DNA of 64,000 nucleotides. Origin: Sinonovacula constricta. Its lineage: Eukaryota; Mollusca; Bivalvia; Cardiida; Solecurtidae. The number at the start of each line of letters is the position of its first letter. Positions within the stretch are counted from its first letter, which is position 1. The notes under the pieces are model-generated. The model was not told where the DNA came from and did not search any database. It saw only the letters and a program-made list of their open reading frames with translations. The DNA lies in the NCBI GenBank assembly GCA_007844125.1, contig CM017567.1, forward strand, positions 30,233,564-30,297,563, written 5' to 3'. The position numbers were made by a program, and so were the translations under genes. Positions 10,839 through 22,690 of this stretch are shown here, piece by piece.

Positions 10839-11991
10839 GTGAACAAATCTTTCTACAAACCAGCAACAAACTACCAAACTACCATGGCATTTAATTTGGA
10901 AATTTTTGTAAAGTCGCCTACCCAGGAGAAGTTTAATTTGGCCAAAAAGTCTGATTGGCTCGACTTCCCTGGTCATTGTAATGTTCCTGGAATTAAAGTA
11001 TCCATGCGAAAACAGGCTATTTGCAACATGCTTATTCAAACTTTGATTGACGACAACATACTTTCGACTGACTTTATGTCGTTTGCAAAGGAAGATGTGT
11101 CAGACCAGGACTTAGAATTAAAATTGCAATTAAAAAAATTAAGAATGGAAAGAGAAGAGCGAATAGAATTAGAAAGGTTAAAGTTTAAGAAAAGAGAACG
11201 AGAAGAGGGAGAAAGAGAACGAGAAACAAAGCGGAAAGAAAGAGAACAAGACCTGCAGTTGCAGTTAGACTTGAAGAAACTAGAAAGAGCCGATCAGACA
11301 CCCATTCAAAATAAAGTATTTGATGTGTCAAAGAATATTAGACTTTTTCCACCATTTCAAGAAAAGATGTTGACAAGTACTTTTTATATTTTGAGAAAGT
11401 TGCAGATAACTTGAAATGGCCAAAAGAGCAATTGTCTTTACTTCTGCAAACTGTTCTGTTATGTAAATCACGTGAAATCTACACACAGTTAAGCATTGAA
11501 CAGTGTTCTATGATATTGTCAAAGATTACATCCTTAAAGGCTACGAACTGGTCCCTGAGGCAAATAGACAAATCAAACACATGTTGAGTTTACTAGAACA
11601 AAAACACAATTTTTTGACCGATGTTGTTCATTTAAAGGAATAGAACAGGACCATGCAAAATTACGCCAGCTTATGCTTATTGAAGTTTAAACGCTGCATC
11701 CAAACTGACAATAAGACCTTCACAGATGAAAAGCAAGTTGAAACTTTAGATTAAGCTGCTCGTTTGGCTGATGACTATTCTTTGACTCACAAGGTCTCAT
11801 TTGTTCCTAAAGCAAACTTCACATCTACACTTAGCACTACAAGAAATACCAATTCAAGTCCACATGCAAATGCTAAGTTAAAACACAAACGTAATTCTAC
11901 TGGCTTTTCAAGTCAGTTCAGTTCACACAGACAAAAACCGTCTGGTGAACGAAATACCTTATCCAATGTTACTTCATTTCTGACTGTTTAA
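10839..11991 (+). pseudogene. Gag remnant of Ty3/gypsy-like element, frameshifted
   Basis: The first open segment (10839-11414) is a charged, coiled-coil-like gag N-terminus rich in E/R/K repeats, ending in a leucine-containing PPFQE segment. The reading continues in another frame (FLYFEKVADNL..., LLLQTVLL), showing a frameshift near 11370. Stops follow, and the segment at 11764-11991 restores a Gag-like C-terminal region (LADDYSLTHKVSF). No intact CCHC zinc knuckle is seen. Multiple stops and shifts make it non-functional. Confidence 0.75.
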
Positions 11992-12239
11992 AATTAAAGG
12001 AGAAGCAGTCAAGTGGTGGGTACAAACCAACAGGCCTCACCACTTTCAAGTCAATGCCAAAGCCTTGTGTCGAAATTGACACTTTTGATCAGGCTAACAA
12101 ACCTGATTTCTTGCCAATGGCAAAAGAGCGGTTTCATGCCGTTGAGGTTTCAGTACCCAATTGTGTCTCAGTTATGGATAGTTAAGAGCCATTTATGTCA
12201 AATGGTTTTATATCACTTCCAGGTGATTCTTGCCTACCT

Positions 12240-12938
12240 ACCCAAATAAAGATATTAAGAGACACAGGGGCGTCCCAATCTCTTATTTTGGCAAATACTC
12301 TGCCGTTTTCCGAGAAGACCTTCTCTGGAGTTAGTGTTGTTATTCAGGGTGTAGAGTGTGGTTCTTGAACCGTTCCTCTCCATAGCATTGTTTTGGCTTC
12401 CAATATAGTTAGTGGTTTAGTGTCTGTCGGTCTTAGATCTTCATTACCTTTTGAGGGTGTCCGTTTGTTGCTAGGCAATGACTTAGCTGGAGATAAGGTC
12501 GTGGTAAACCCACTCGTAACTGACACACCTATCATGGACAAACATCCTGATCCTGCTGAACAGGAAATTCCTGATCTTTATCCTTCTTGTGCAGTTACTC
12601 GTTCTATGGCTAGCAAAGCTATCCAGGGTTCGGCTATAAACGCCGTTGGCAAAAATGTCACTTCTGATGTTGACTTGGCTGACACTTTTATAGGTCAAAT
12701 TTACAACGAGGCTAATGACCCGTTCCTTAAACATGTGAGTTCGTCACATTCAGATATGTCAACATTTCAACTGATTGTCATTCATCCAATGGCAAACTTG
12801 ATGATAAAAGGTCAAGGTCACAACTTGTTCAGGATCAACACAATGGTCCTGATATTTCTTGATTGTTCGAGAAGGCTTTACCTGAGAATGAGATTTTATG
12901 TGCGCAGGTCGGTTTTTATGTATGGAATGGTGTTTTGA
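12240..12938 (+). pseudogene. Aspartic protease remnant and linker of the retroelement
   Basis: RDTGAS at 12258-12275 is the catalytic D-T-G-A motif of retroelement aspartic proteases. In the same frame, after a TGA near 12366, an open frame (12393-12938) carries a GLRSS..FEGVRLLLGNDLAG segment, typical of the protease C-terminal flap/ILG-like region, then a VTRSM linker. About 570 bp after the protease the sequence enters integrase; no reverse transcriptase lies between them. Stops and frame changes show decay. Confidence 0.75.
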
Positions 12939-12959
12939 TGAGAAGATGAAGACCATCAG

Positions 12960-13727
12960 ATGTTGCAGTTGATGATGATTGGGTGGTTAACCATCAGATT
13001 GTAGTTCCCCGTCAGTATAGACAAGAAATTTTAAGTCAGGCTCATAAATGTCTGGCATTTAGGTATCACAAAGACTCATAATAAGATCCTTAATCACTTC
13101 TTCTGGCCAGGTCTTAAGTCTGACCTATCTCGGTACTGCAACTCTTGTCGCACTTGTGTAATGGTTGGTAAACCAAATCAAAATATTCCCAAAGCTCCGT
13201 TACAGTCCATTCCTGCATTTGGGGAACCGTTTAGTCGGATTATCATAGACTGCGTTGGACCTTTGCCTAAGACAAAGTCAGGAAATCAGTATCTCTTTAC
13301 CATCATGTGTGCTTCGATACGTTTTCCTGAAGCAATACCTTTAAGGAATACTCAGTCAAAATCGATTGTTAAGGCTCTTTTCAAATTCTCCACATTTGTT
13401 GGCCTCCCAAAGTCAGTTCAATCGGACCAAGGTTCGAATTTCATGTCTGGTACTAGTGTATTTCAGCAGATCATGCATGAGTTAGGAAGCAAACAGTATC
13501 GGTCATCTGCTTATTATCCTGAAAGTCAACGTGCCTAAGAGAGATTTCACCAGACATTGAAAAAACATGATTCGTACTTATTGCTTTGACACTGACAAAA
13601 GCTGGGATGATGGCATCCCATTGCTCTTGTTTGTAGTTAGGGAGTTAATACAGGGGTCTCTTGGATTTAGTCCATTTGAGCTTGTGTTGGGTCACTCTGT
13701 TCGTGGACCGTTAGACTTCTTAAAGGC
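12960..13727 (+). pseudogene. Integrase remnant (zinc-binding and catalytic core), interrupted
   Basis: An upstream segment has VVPRQYRQEIL and a FFWPGLKSDLSRYCNSCRTC stretch, the HHCC zinc-binding domain, with a frameshift near 13060. The core (13161-13538) has IIIDCVGPLP and VQSDQGSNF, the first two acidic residues of the D,D-35-E triad. An in-frame stop then falls just before ERFHQ, which supplies the glutamate. The frame resumes as SWDDGIPLLLFVVRE and FSPFELVLGHSVRGPLDFLK until a foreign insertion at about 13728. Confidence 0.85.
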
Positions 13728-14295
13728 ATCTCGAAAGGAATGTGGTATCCCACTGAGCCAGGCCCCCACATGCTATGACTAGACCTGCTAATTGCTGGTT
13801 ATCACTGCAGGGAGTCTTTAGCCAACATAGTACTAATCTGTCACAGTAATACCTCTGATGGGTTAATGCAAAACTAAATTACCTGCTAGTATGGATGTGA
13901 GACAGTAGGCTAGTTTTACACAAAGCCACAAACATTATTGTTAGTGATAATGTGGGTTGTTTACTATATGATCCCTTACAAATTCTTTATTGCATTAATT
14001 ACTAGGTGTCAATTTTGTAACTGCAAGATTATGTATTTATTTCATAGCTAAATATTTAATTTTGAAAATACATGAGAGATACAAGTTTTAGTATTCAAAA
14101 TGACTCTGAAGGACATTATTCTGACAATGAATGACTTTTTAAATTGCTTTTGTAAGAAACGTTTCGTTACATTTTACAAATCAAAATAAAATATAACTTT
14201 AAAAATATATGAGAACTAAAAGAATGAAAGAAATAACAAAATGTATAAGAAATAACAAAATCAACCAACAAAGTAAGAAAGAAAACAAATAAAGA

Positions 14296-14356
<61 letters not shown>

Positions 14357-14567
14357 GCGTAATTGGTATATTCACAACTGTTTCCTTTACAAACTGTGAA
14401 TGACTATGTTCAATCCCCAGACTTGGATCTTGAACAATACCTGTGTGACAGACACATCGTTACAGACTGTGGCAGCCTGGCTTATCAGAAAACAGATGCC
14501 CTCACATGCTGGGTGGGGCAATAAATGGGGGGGGGGGGTCACTTATATAAGGCTTTTGAGATGCCTT
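13728..14567. mobile_element. Nested ~0.84-kb TIR element splitting the integrase
   Basis: Integrase homology stops at GPLDFLK and resumes at KEKFLSDD near 14568. The inserted sequence starts TTAAAGGCATCTCGAAAG and ends with the inverse (CTTTTGAGATGCCTTTAA), so it is a TIR element, perhaps with a TTAA target. It includes an AT microsatellite (14.30-14.35 kb) and a G run near 14.53 kb. No coding capacity is seen. Confidence 0.7.
14297..14350. repeat. (AT)n microsatellite
   Basis: Uninterrupted TA/AT dinucleotides of about 50 bp within the nested TIR element. Confidence 0.95.
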
Positions 14568-15130
14568 TAAGGAGAAGTTCCTGTCTGATGATTAGTCATC
14601 ATTAAACTTGTTGAAGTATGTATCTGATTTCCGAGACAGGTTATCAAAAGCTTGTGAATTAGCAAGTTCAAATCTCAAAGCGGCCCAGGGAAAAATGAAA
14701 GAAAGATGTGATATTAATACTCAAACTAGATCTTTCAAACCAGGTGACCAGGTTCTTGCACTATTGCCAATACCAGGAAAACCATTACAAGCTAGATACT
14801 TTGGGCCTTACCATGTTGAGAAGAAAGTCAGTGACCTCAATTACATAATACTCACTCCTGGGAGACGAAAACTTAAACAAATGTGCCATGTTAACATGTT
14901 GAAATTATACATTGACAGAAATAGCCAAAATAAAAATAAACCTGTGTCTGATTTAGACATTAATAATTCAGTTAGTGACAGTGATATTGAGACCAAAGTT
15001 GATCCTTGTCCCACTAAGCTGAATAACTCGGACATTCTGAGGAAGATTAATGGAAAATTCATTCACCTGGAACCGGATCAAAAGGCACAGTTAAAACAAC
15101 TTGTTCGTGAATTCCAACACTTGTTTCCTG
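14568..15130 (+). pseudogene. Integrase C-terminus (GPY/F domain) and RT leader
   Basis: After the insertion, one stop follows in KEKFLSDD*. An open stretch from 14608 then encodes LLKYVSDFRDRLSKA, a basic tract, FKPGDQVLALLP and RYFGPYHVEKKVSD, followed by MCHVNMLKLY. This is the GPY/F module that closes many Ty3/gypsy integrases. About 70 residues later comes LEPDQKAQLKQLVREFQHLF, which resembles the leader that normally sits just upstream of the reverse transcriptase palm. The frame then enters the minisatellite and no RT follows. Confidence 0.8.
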
Positions 15131-15530
15131 ACATTCTACCACCAAACCACCACCAGCAGCAACAACAGCATTGTCGTCTTCATCACCAAACCACCACCAG
15201 CAGCAGCAACAACAGCATTGTCGACTTCATCACCAAACCAGCATCAGCAAGAGCATTGTCGACTTCGTCACCAAATCGACACCACCAGCAGCAACAACGG
15301 CATTGTCGACTTCATCACCAAACCAGCAGCAACAACCACATTGTCATCTTCATCACCAAACCACCATCAGCAGCAGCAACAACATTGTCGTCTTTATCAC
15401 CAAACCACCACCAGCAGCAACAACAGCATTATCGACTTCATCACAAGACCAGCAGCAGCAACATGGTTGACTTCATCAACAAACCAGCAGCAGCAACATT
15501 GTTGTCTTTCTCACCAACCAGCAGCAACAT
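15131..15530. repeat. CAG/CAA-rich minisatellite, unit about 40-50 bp
   Basis: About nine degenerate units built on 'accaccagcagcaacaacagcattgtcg.cttcatcaccaa'. The array is free of stops over long stretches in all three forward frames, giving overlapping low-complexity frames rich in H/Q, T/S and S/P. It is therefore not evidence for a protein. It begins at the break in the retroelement. Confidence 0.9.
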
Positions 15531-16012
15531 TATCTGACAAGTTCCACCATTTTTTATTCTCCACTAACTAAAGTCATTGTAACCTGAAAAGGGTCCCGCA
15601 GAATGCCGTTCGTTGATGCCCTATATCTCTATGAACAGTGACTCATAAATCGTCATTCGTCATTGCAAATTGTTATTTCCTATTTGAGCTACGTTGCAAA
15701 GATAGCTATTGTTTACCTAAGAAAATCCATTCGACAACTTTGTTAAGTGATCACCTTATATTGTCACCCGATTAATCTGCTGAGAAGTCGATATTTATTT
15801 TTAGCACAGACCACTATCGTGCTTGTTTATAGATTTGGAAAGAATGAACATTTAGTAATTTTTCACGATTTGTACTGTCTAATAATATAGGTACTGTTCG
15901 AAATTTCCTTTAAGTAAAGTATGGGACTTATGCCCAAATTTCCCAAAGCAGTGGTAAAATATTGTTACATGTATTTGGTAATAGGCAAACTATCGAATAG
16001 CACCTTTAAGGG
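15531..16012. mobile_element. MITE copy B (GGTGGTATCCGACAG family), eroded left end
   Basis: From 'ctgacaagttcca' to 'ggcaaactatcgaatagcacctttaa' the sequence follows the internal order of the other family members, for example 59.14-59.62 kb. The left terminus is degraded where it meets the minisatellite. Confidence 0.7.
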
Positions 16013-19000
16013 CACTTTATGCATGCTCAAAGTTTAGAAGGTTGCGTGGTTTGTCTGATGTCAGTGATGTATGATAAATAGTCCCCATATTAGCTCAAAT
16101 GTGCTGATCCAATTCCCTTGGCGCATGTCTTAAACGTCAAGTATGTCATGTTTTTTAAAATTTTATTTTCAATTGCGAGCAGGTTAGACCATATATCTCC
16201 CGTGCACTAATTAGGAACACAACATTTATCAAATCGTAAGTAAATGCTTCTATTATCTTCAACGCGGTAGGATGTTGTTTGAAAATGCGTTTATTTCGAC
16301 ATTGCTGGAAGCACGTAAGTGATCTCAAGGTCATGAATAATTATTAAGCGTATGGCTGGCTCTGGTTGTTTTGACTTATATGCACGTCTTGCCAGCAACC
16401 CAATTAGGGTCACTACGACGCCTGTAAATTTATATTTTTCTCATTTGAATACATGCCTACCTACTTCGCTCCAGTCTTCCTAGAGCAGCAAGTTTTCACA
16501 TTCTACGATTTTTAACACATGTTAATTTATCAGTGTTTTTTTGAAGAGTTTGTTGTTGTTATTGTTGTTTTGTAACAGTAAAATGACAACGTATTAGTTT
16601 AAGTTACGATTTGACGACCTAACGACAGGATGTAAACATGTGTTTAAAATAACTGTTTAAAACGGATAAAGGAATATGTTCAACAACGTTAGACAAGTAA
16701 GATAAGTGCTATAGCTATTAAGTAACCTGCCAATAAAATCATATATGGCTTCGGAATAGACCCTTTTCAGTCGCCATACTATGTGTTACACTTTATGATC
16801 TTGTAATGAGTAAAATATGTAACTAAAACCTTTCTTTCGCATTCGTCGCCCTAATAGATCATAGCCGATAATTTTATCGGTCAATTCCGTTAAAAAATCG
16901 GAACACCTCGGATAATACACGAATCATCTCTCGGATGTATGTAGTCGGATCACCTCGGCCCTTGCCCTTAATGGTACTACTTTCTGAAAGAAATGACGCG
17001 AAAACAGTCAGGTGAAAAATAAAACACAGCGTCAAAAGTCACAGATGTCGAGCTACTAAATCGAAACTTCTCTGATGCACAATAACAAACTATAGTCAGT
17101 TTTACATATGTTAATTGATGGCTGTTACTAGCGCAAATATAATAAACAGTCAATTAAAAGTAAATCGTGTTTCAGATATATATTGTGGAATTCGGGAAGA
17201 TAATTTAAAAAAATACCAATAACAAAAACGTTCATAACGGTATACACAAATCTAAATATCAAAACTCAACGTTATCGCTCTTACGTATAAGACAATTTAT
17301 TGAAGGACTATGATTGAAGTAGAAGTCTATTTGATTAATGTCATCTCGTGTTGCAATCGGAACTCCTCGGTTAATTCCGTCCTCGGGACACTCATCCCTC
17401 GGATGTATCTGGTGCAATGATTCTTACTGAAATCACGATCGTTTTTTTCGCCGGAAGTCGGAAGAAGAATATGGCTATGTAGTTCGCACAAAACGTAAAC
17501 ACTGCCATCGTTTGACAGCTGCGAGTCTGCTGCTCTTGGTAAATTAAAATTGGATTATTTAAACTTATCTAAGAATGAATATGTAAGGGCGTACCGAGTA
17601 TCCCTCGTACAATTAGGTTAAAGTTTAGAATTTAAATGAAAAAAGAAATACACCAAAATCTCGTTTTCGGCCACATCTGTGTGAAAAATAAATGCACACA
17701 AAAGTAAATATAAAATACATAAAAATATATAATTAAAAGTAACGCCATTTACCGAATTAGGTCCCTATTTTATCAGTGTTATGAAAGTCCGCAAAACAGA
17801 CTTTCCCCATGTGCAAATTTCAGTGAGCATTCCATATATAGTCCGCCATTCTTATTTACTAATTAATGTCACTGACGATAGTAAATGCGGGTCAAAGGAT
17901 AATATGAAAGCTTACGTAACTGATCGGAACATTTCGGGATCTGACCGAAGTGCATGTATATTATTTAGAATCTTTTATGACTCCTAAGTGCTAAAAGATT
18001 GTATAAAAAGTATTACTGACTCATCTGAAATAATGTTAACAACTATGGATGTATGTCCTATAATGTATCTGAAACGTGATTTACACCAACTTTGATGATG
18101 ACATTCCAAACCATATTTAACTTTAATCTGCATTATATGCACTTTGCGATACATACCTTTTGCAATATAAATATTATTATGATTTAAAAGGTGATAGTTA
18201 AATGGGTAAATGTTTTCACCGTTTTTGAACAACAAATTTAATACATCTGAAAGTTAATTATAATAGTGTATTTCTAGTTTGATACTCTTTCTTAAATCTG
18301 TTCCCTTTGTTATTTTTGTAAATTTACTTTATGAACCGACGAGAAATATTTTTAAGTTTTGTTTTCTTTCTAGAAGACAATGCCCTGCATGCATAAATGT
18401 GATTTCTTTCGTTCTATTTAAATGGGCTGACTACACACACATATTCCCACAGATAAAATGTGAAGCACGAGTTTCATCTAAAAGATAGCTTTACCAATGA
18501 ATCATTTACAGGTTTCGTGACGTATATGGACTATTCACAGAACTCACTGAGTGCTATTTCAATGTTACCGAATACTCCAGCTATCTTGTTTTCATATTAA
18601 CATGTCAACCCTTATTATGCTAGACTACTGATTTTAGTCATTTTATGTCTGCAAGTAATCATACCAAGAAAGGGGTAACTAGTGTAGCTCTTGATCAGTC
18701 CGGTTTCAAAGGGGTGCGGGGGTGGATGATCTGGTTTTACACCGTTTGCCAAATTCTTGACGAGGTTTATTCGTGATTAGGTTAAGGGTAAGAATATGAC
18801 ATCTGTTAATGTGCTGCCATCATAAAACACGTCCTTGACCGTTTTTTTTATGAAAACGTGACAATCTACGGCATTATTATTCATATTCGTGCATGTTCAA
18901 AGTTTAATTTAGTTTGTATCGTATGTGTTATATTTAGCTATTTACCATACTTGAAGCGTTGATGTCGCAGTTTTTCGCAGGTCGTGTCTGTCAGTTGGTT

Positions 19001-20127
19001 CATATATCAAATATTAAATATGACAAAAACTTGTGCCGTCGTACTTATTGCATTTTGTGCAGTAAATACCTTATTTTAAACACTTTTTAAACTTTCCAAT
19101 CATCGGTCTAATTACCCCACGTCTTGTTTTTATATAGGAACACGGCCACAATCTATTTAGTATGTAACATGGTAAAATAAAATAGTAACTTTTTTGACAG
19201 GCCTTTTAATAAACATGACAATCTCCACTTTATAGCTGACGTGCATTTCCGATCAAACTGACCTCTGTCACGACTATAAGACAATTGTCAATGGGGTTGA
19301 CGAACGAGATATAAACGGGATTATAATATTTTGATATATTAAAAAAAGTCATAGTTTTACCTTGACGATAAAAGGACAGGAATGTTTACAAGTTCGAGAG
19401 GTTATCAATCTGGACACAAGGTCGCCGATTTGTTCCCACCATGCTGCACTTTTAAATAAATTGATTTTTGGTCAAAGTCATGATTTTTGTTACTACATTG
19501 TAATAAGAGTTTTTTTTTTATTTAATGTTTCAAAGGATAAGATTTTATTTCAATGAACAACAATGAAGTCATTTTAAGTATGATTGTCCATACTCTGCTT
19601 ACTTCAAATACATGTACATTCACTATGCAACTATCGATCCAATTAAAAGGTTTTTCATGACGGAAATATACGTATAACGTGCATTCGCGCAAAAAGCTGT
19701 TAAGTGACTTGACCAATTGTTGTCAGATAAGCACTTAATTTTGCAAAACGTTGCTTAACTTAATAAAAGATGAAAATATAACATCTGATTTCAGACATCA
19801 TATGTCAACAAACTGCCCCTCAAAGAACTGTGTTGTCTTTAGATTAAGAGACTCAAAAGAGTCGCGATGCTTTTTTTCTATTTTTATCCATTTGAAATGT
19901 CAGCAAAATAGAATAGCTTCAAACAGAATGCTGTGTTCTATAAATATCAGTGTTGGTTTTATCTTTTGCATGCTTAAGTTAACATATGTAGACCAGCTGT
20001 GTACACCTGCTGTGTACAAGACGTTTAAACATGGTTTGAGACTCAAGGTTGGTTCAGTTGAAATTCATAATTTCATTGGCTCAGAAAGACAAAAGCTTGG
20101 GAAAAAACAATTCATTATTGATTAAAC
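16013..20127. other. Gene-poor intergenic sequence
   Basis: No convincing exon is seen. Two separated half-copies of the 'aatcggaacacctcgg' inverted-repeat family occur (16.90-17.00 and 17.35-17.56 kb). Open frames here are short, without protein features, and judged to be chance. Confidence 0.5.
16896..17560. mobile_element. Rearranged copy of the CGGAACWCCTCGG TIR family
   Basis: The left half (from 16896) matches the left half of the intact copy at 37.36-37.77 kb. From 17351 the sequence matches the reverse complement of that copy's right half. About 350 bp of unrelated sequence separates them, implying rearrangement or two adjacent partial copies. Confidence 0.65.
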
Positions 20128-21375
20128 AATTTTATCCCACCATCTCTGTAAATATCGGTTGATATAACCCGTGTGATAAAGATGAGCTTTATCAACCGAT
20201 ATTCGTGCACCTGCTCTAAGCCGGACTACTTTTTTGACGAAACGATCAGTAATGTTTACGAGAACGACACTCATTTATCCCGTAATTATGCTTGTGGTCA
20301 CAACAAAAATGTCCATTCTATAAAGATTGGTTAAATAGAGCAAAAGAGGCTATTAAAAAAGGATGAGAGCGGTTTCGATAATGATTAAAATTGTTTAGTA
20401 ATAGTAATAAAATCAATAAAAGTACGAATTTGTAGTCTGCAAAAATAATTTAAAAAAAAACTGTCGAAATGTCAGATCATGCGAGTCCCCATTGTTTTGA
20501 TGTTTAGTGTGAATTGAAAGAATGAGATGAAGAATCGTGTCAAATCCTAAGCAGTGTTGAAGAGATGAGCTACGAGGATTTCGAGGCAAAATCTGGCTTA
20601 AATCCGAACATCCGAGAAGGAAATTAATCTTGAATCTGTGGTGACTGTCTCAGATTGCAATCATCCGCCTAATCTTAGGTCAGACCCTGATGATCAAATG
20701 TCGTTACATGATGAACATTCAAATGGTTTAGATAGAGCTCGATCTTTAGTCGAACCAAATACAGCTGACTGCACAGATCTGAACAAATGTGCTAAAAAAT
20801 CACATTTTCTAGACGTAAACGTGAACACCAACCCACCATCTCCAATCCCAACATTTCTCCAAATTTCGCAAGTCACCCTGTCAAAAACACAACTATCTTC
20901 GAAATTTTTAAGCGCTATATTCGATGTTCATAATTTCAATGTCATCAACAATTGAAATCCATGAGCTATTGTTTGTTACATCCACAAACACGCACAAACC
21001 TCGAATGTAATTCGCGTTTCTTAATGCCAAGTGCGTACCAACTTTAATGTTACACGGCCTTGACATTACACACTATATGTATAACTTTACACGAGGGTGT
21101 GATTTTTGTTGTTCTTTTTTTCTAACCATTATTTTTAGTTATCGTAATCAATAAAATTACAATCTTATGTATAGCGCAAAAAAAAATTAAACGAAATAAC
21201 ATGTTAATTGTCTTATTTTTTATTGTAAAATAGAACTATTTCTTATAGCCGAATTACTCTATTGCTCGCGCATGAATTTCGTGTATTGCATTGGAATGTC
21301 AGATCATGTAAGGGAAGAGCAGTAGCGGTAAATTTAAATGTTTCCCTTTGAAAAGCTGTTGATGGTGGGATAAAA
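20128..21375. mobile_element. Possible ~1.25-kb inverted-repeat element with an unknown open frame
   Basis: 'ttttatcccaccatc' at about 20130 recurs inverted at about 21361. The left end continues into a short hairpin (aatatcggttgat...tcaaccgatatt, 20153-20205). Between the ends lies an open frame (about 20602-20955) with acidic, Asp/Asn/Ser-rich sequence and no recognised domain. The inverted ends are short, so this assignment is tentative. Confidence 0.3.
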
Positions 21376-21377
21376 AG

Positions 21378-21517
21378 AATACCAGGTTAGTATTGATATA
21401 GATAAATGTTATCATGCTCGGCCCGAAAATCAGAAAGCACTCGGCAAGCCTCGTGCTTTCTGATTTTCTTAGCCTCGCATGATAACATTTATCTATATCA
21501 ACACTAACCTGGTATTC
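21378..21517. repeat. Large near-perfect palindrome (~64-bp arms)
   Basis: The arms run from 'gaataccaggttag...' to '...cagaaagcac', then a ~12-base loop, then the inverse. Only a few mismatches are visible, plus a small unpaired segment near 'cggccc/cttagc'. The transcript would fold into a long hairpin. It could be a foldback element or a hairpin-RNA locus; nothing decides between them. Confidence 0.9.
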
Positions 21518-21828
21518 TCTATACCTCTATACATTATATGTGAACATGCCACGCTATAATGGACAATTTTCGGTCGATTTTGCATTGTTGTTGTTGTTTT
21601 TTGTTTTTGTTGCAAAACACAGTTTAACCGCAATGGAAAGTGGAATAACGTTTTACGCCTGATTATGTGTGAACATGATGTTCTTCAGAAGATTGTGTTG
21701 TTTTTAGGGTTTGAGGATTTAAAAGCATTGCGACGGTTTTAATCATTTTCTGTTGCATCTTTATCAACATGTTGGCGCTGTGTACTTTTTTTACAAACAA
21801 CAACAACAACAAACAATCTGATTGACTC

Positions 21829-21890
21829 AATCGGAACACCTCGGGTAATTCCGTCCTCGGGACAATCATTCCTCAGATGTATCTAGTCTG
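21829..21890. mobile_element. Fragment of the CGGAACWCCTCGG TIR family
   Basis: 'aatcggaacacctcgggtaattccgtcctcggga' and 'cagatgtatct' match one end of the copy at 37.36-37.77 kb. Confidence 0.65.
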
Positions 21891-22444
21891 GAGTTCCTTC
21901 CCCTTTCACTACGTTATCGGGTCAGGCACAGGCTAAAATGGCGACCGCCAATGTAAGTTTACAGACACATTTAGCGAAGCACGAGTTATAAGTTATCGCT
22001 GTGCCATTCGAAAGATGTTTTATTATGATCATAACTTAGTTCATATAAGCGATTACAATAAGTAATTTTAAATGGTACATTACCTCTTTCTACAAATTTG
22101 TTAGTAGAATAGTGACGATGTTTTTACAATAATGTCTTTACAATACTTAATTATAGAGTCTTAACTTCTTGGCACACTTGCAAAGGTTATAACACCAAAC
22201 ATTACCGTGTTATTTTCCAATACAGCGGAGGCCGCCATTGTTAGCATCAGCCAGACGTACTATTGCGTAGGATAGTACGCTGGGAACCAGACTAAGGCCG
22301 ACGCTCCCTAACGGCCACCCATCAATTCCTCAGCCATAATCACCGTTGCTTAACCGCTTAACTTAATTTAAGTTTTCAAACCGCGTCGGTAAAGAGTTAA
22401 GCTACGAAGTGGTAATATTTCTATCTCTGCGGTTGTTACACTTC

Positions 22445-22690
22445 GTTTAAGGTGGTATCCAACAGATTACCTATATCAAATGCATGTAACATTATTTTGC
22501 ACAGTTTATCTGGAAATAAAGACATTGTTTCTGCATAAGCTCATATCATAGTCAAAGATAATACAGTTTGAACACTACATATATTGTGAGACAATAATTA
22601 TACATTGCGAGAAAATCACTCTAAATGTTCATTCTTTCCAAATCTATCAATAAGCACAAAAATGACATCTTCTTAAAATTACTTTATATG
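22445..22690 (-). mobile_element. MITE copy C (GGTGGTATCCGACAG family), partial
   Basis: It starts with TTTAAGGTGGTATCCAACAG and continues with a 'gcctatatcaaatacatgtaac'-like stretch that in other copies lies at the opposite end, so the copy is reversed. The far end is not recognisable. Confidence 0.55.

Noticed and set aside
15101..15571. Overlapping His/Gln/Ser/Thr-rich open frames
   Set aside because: All three forward frames are open because of the minisatellite unit. There is no independent coding evidence.
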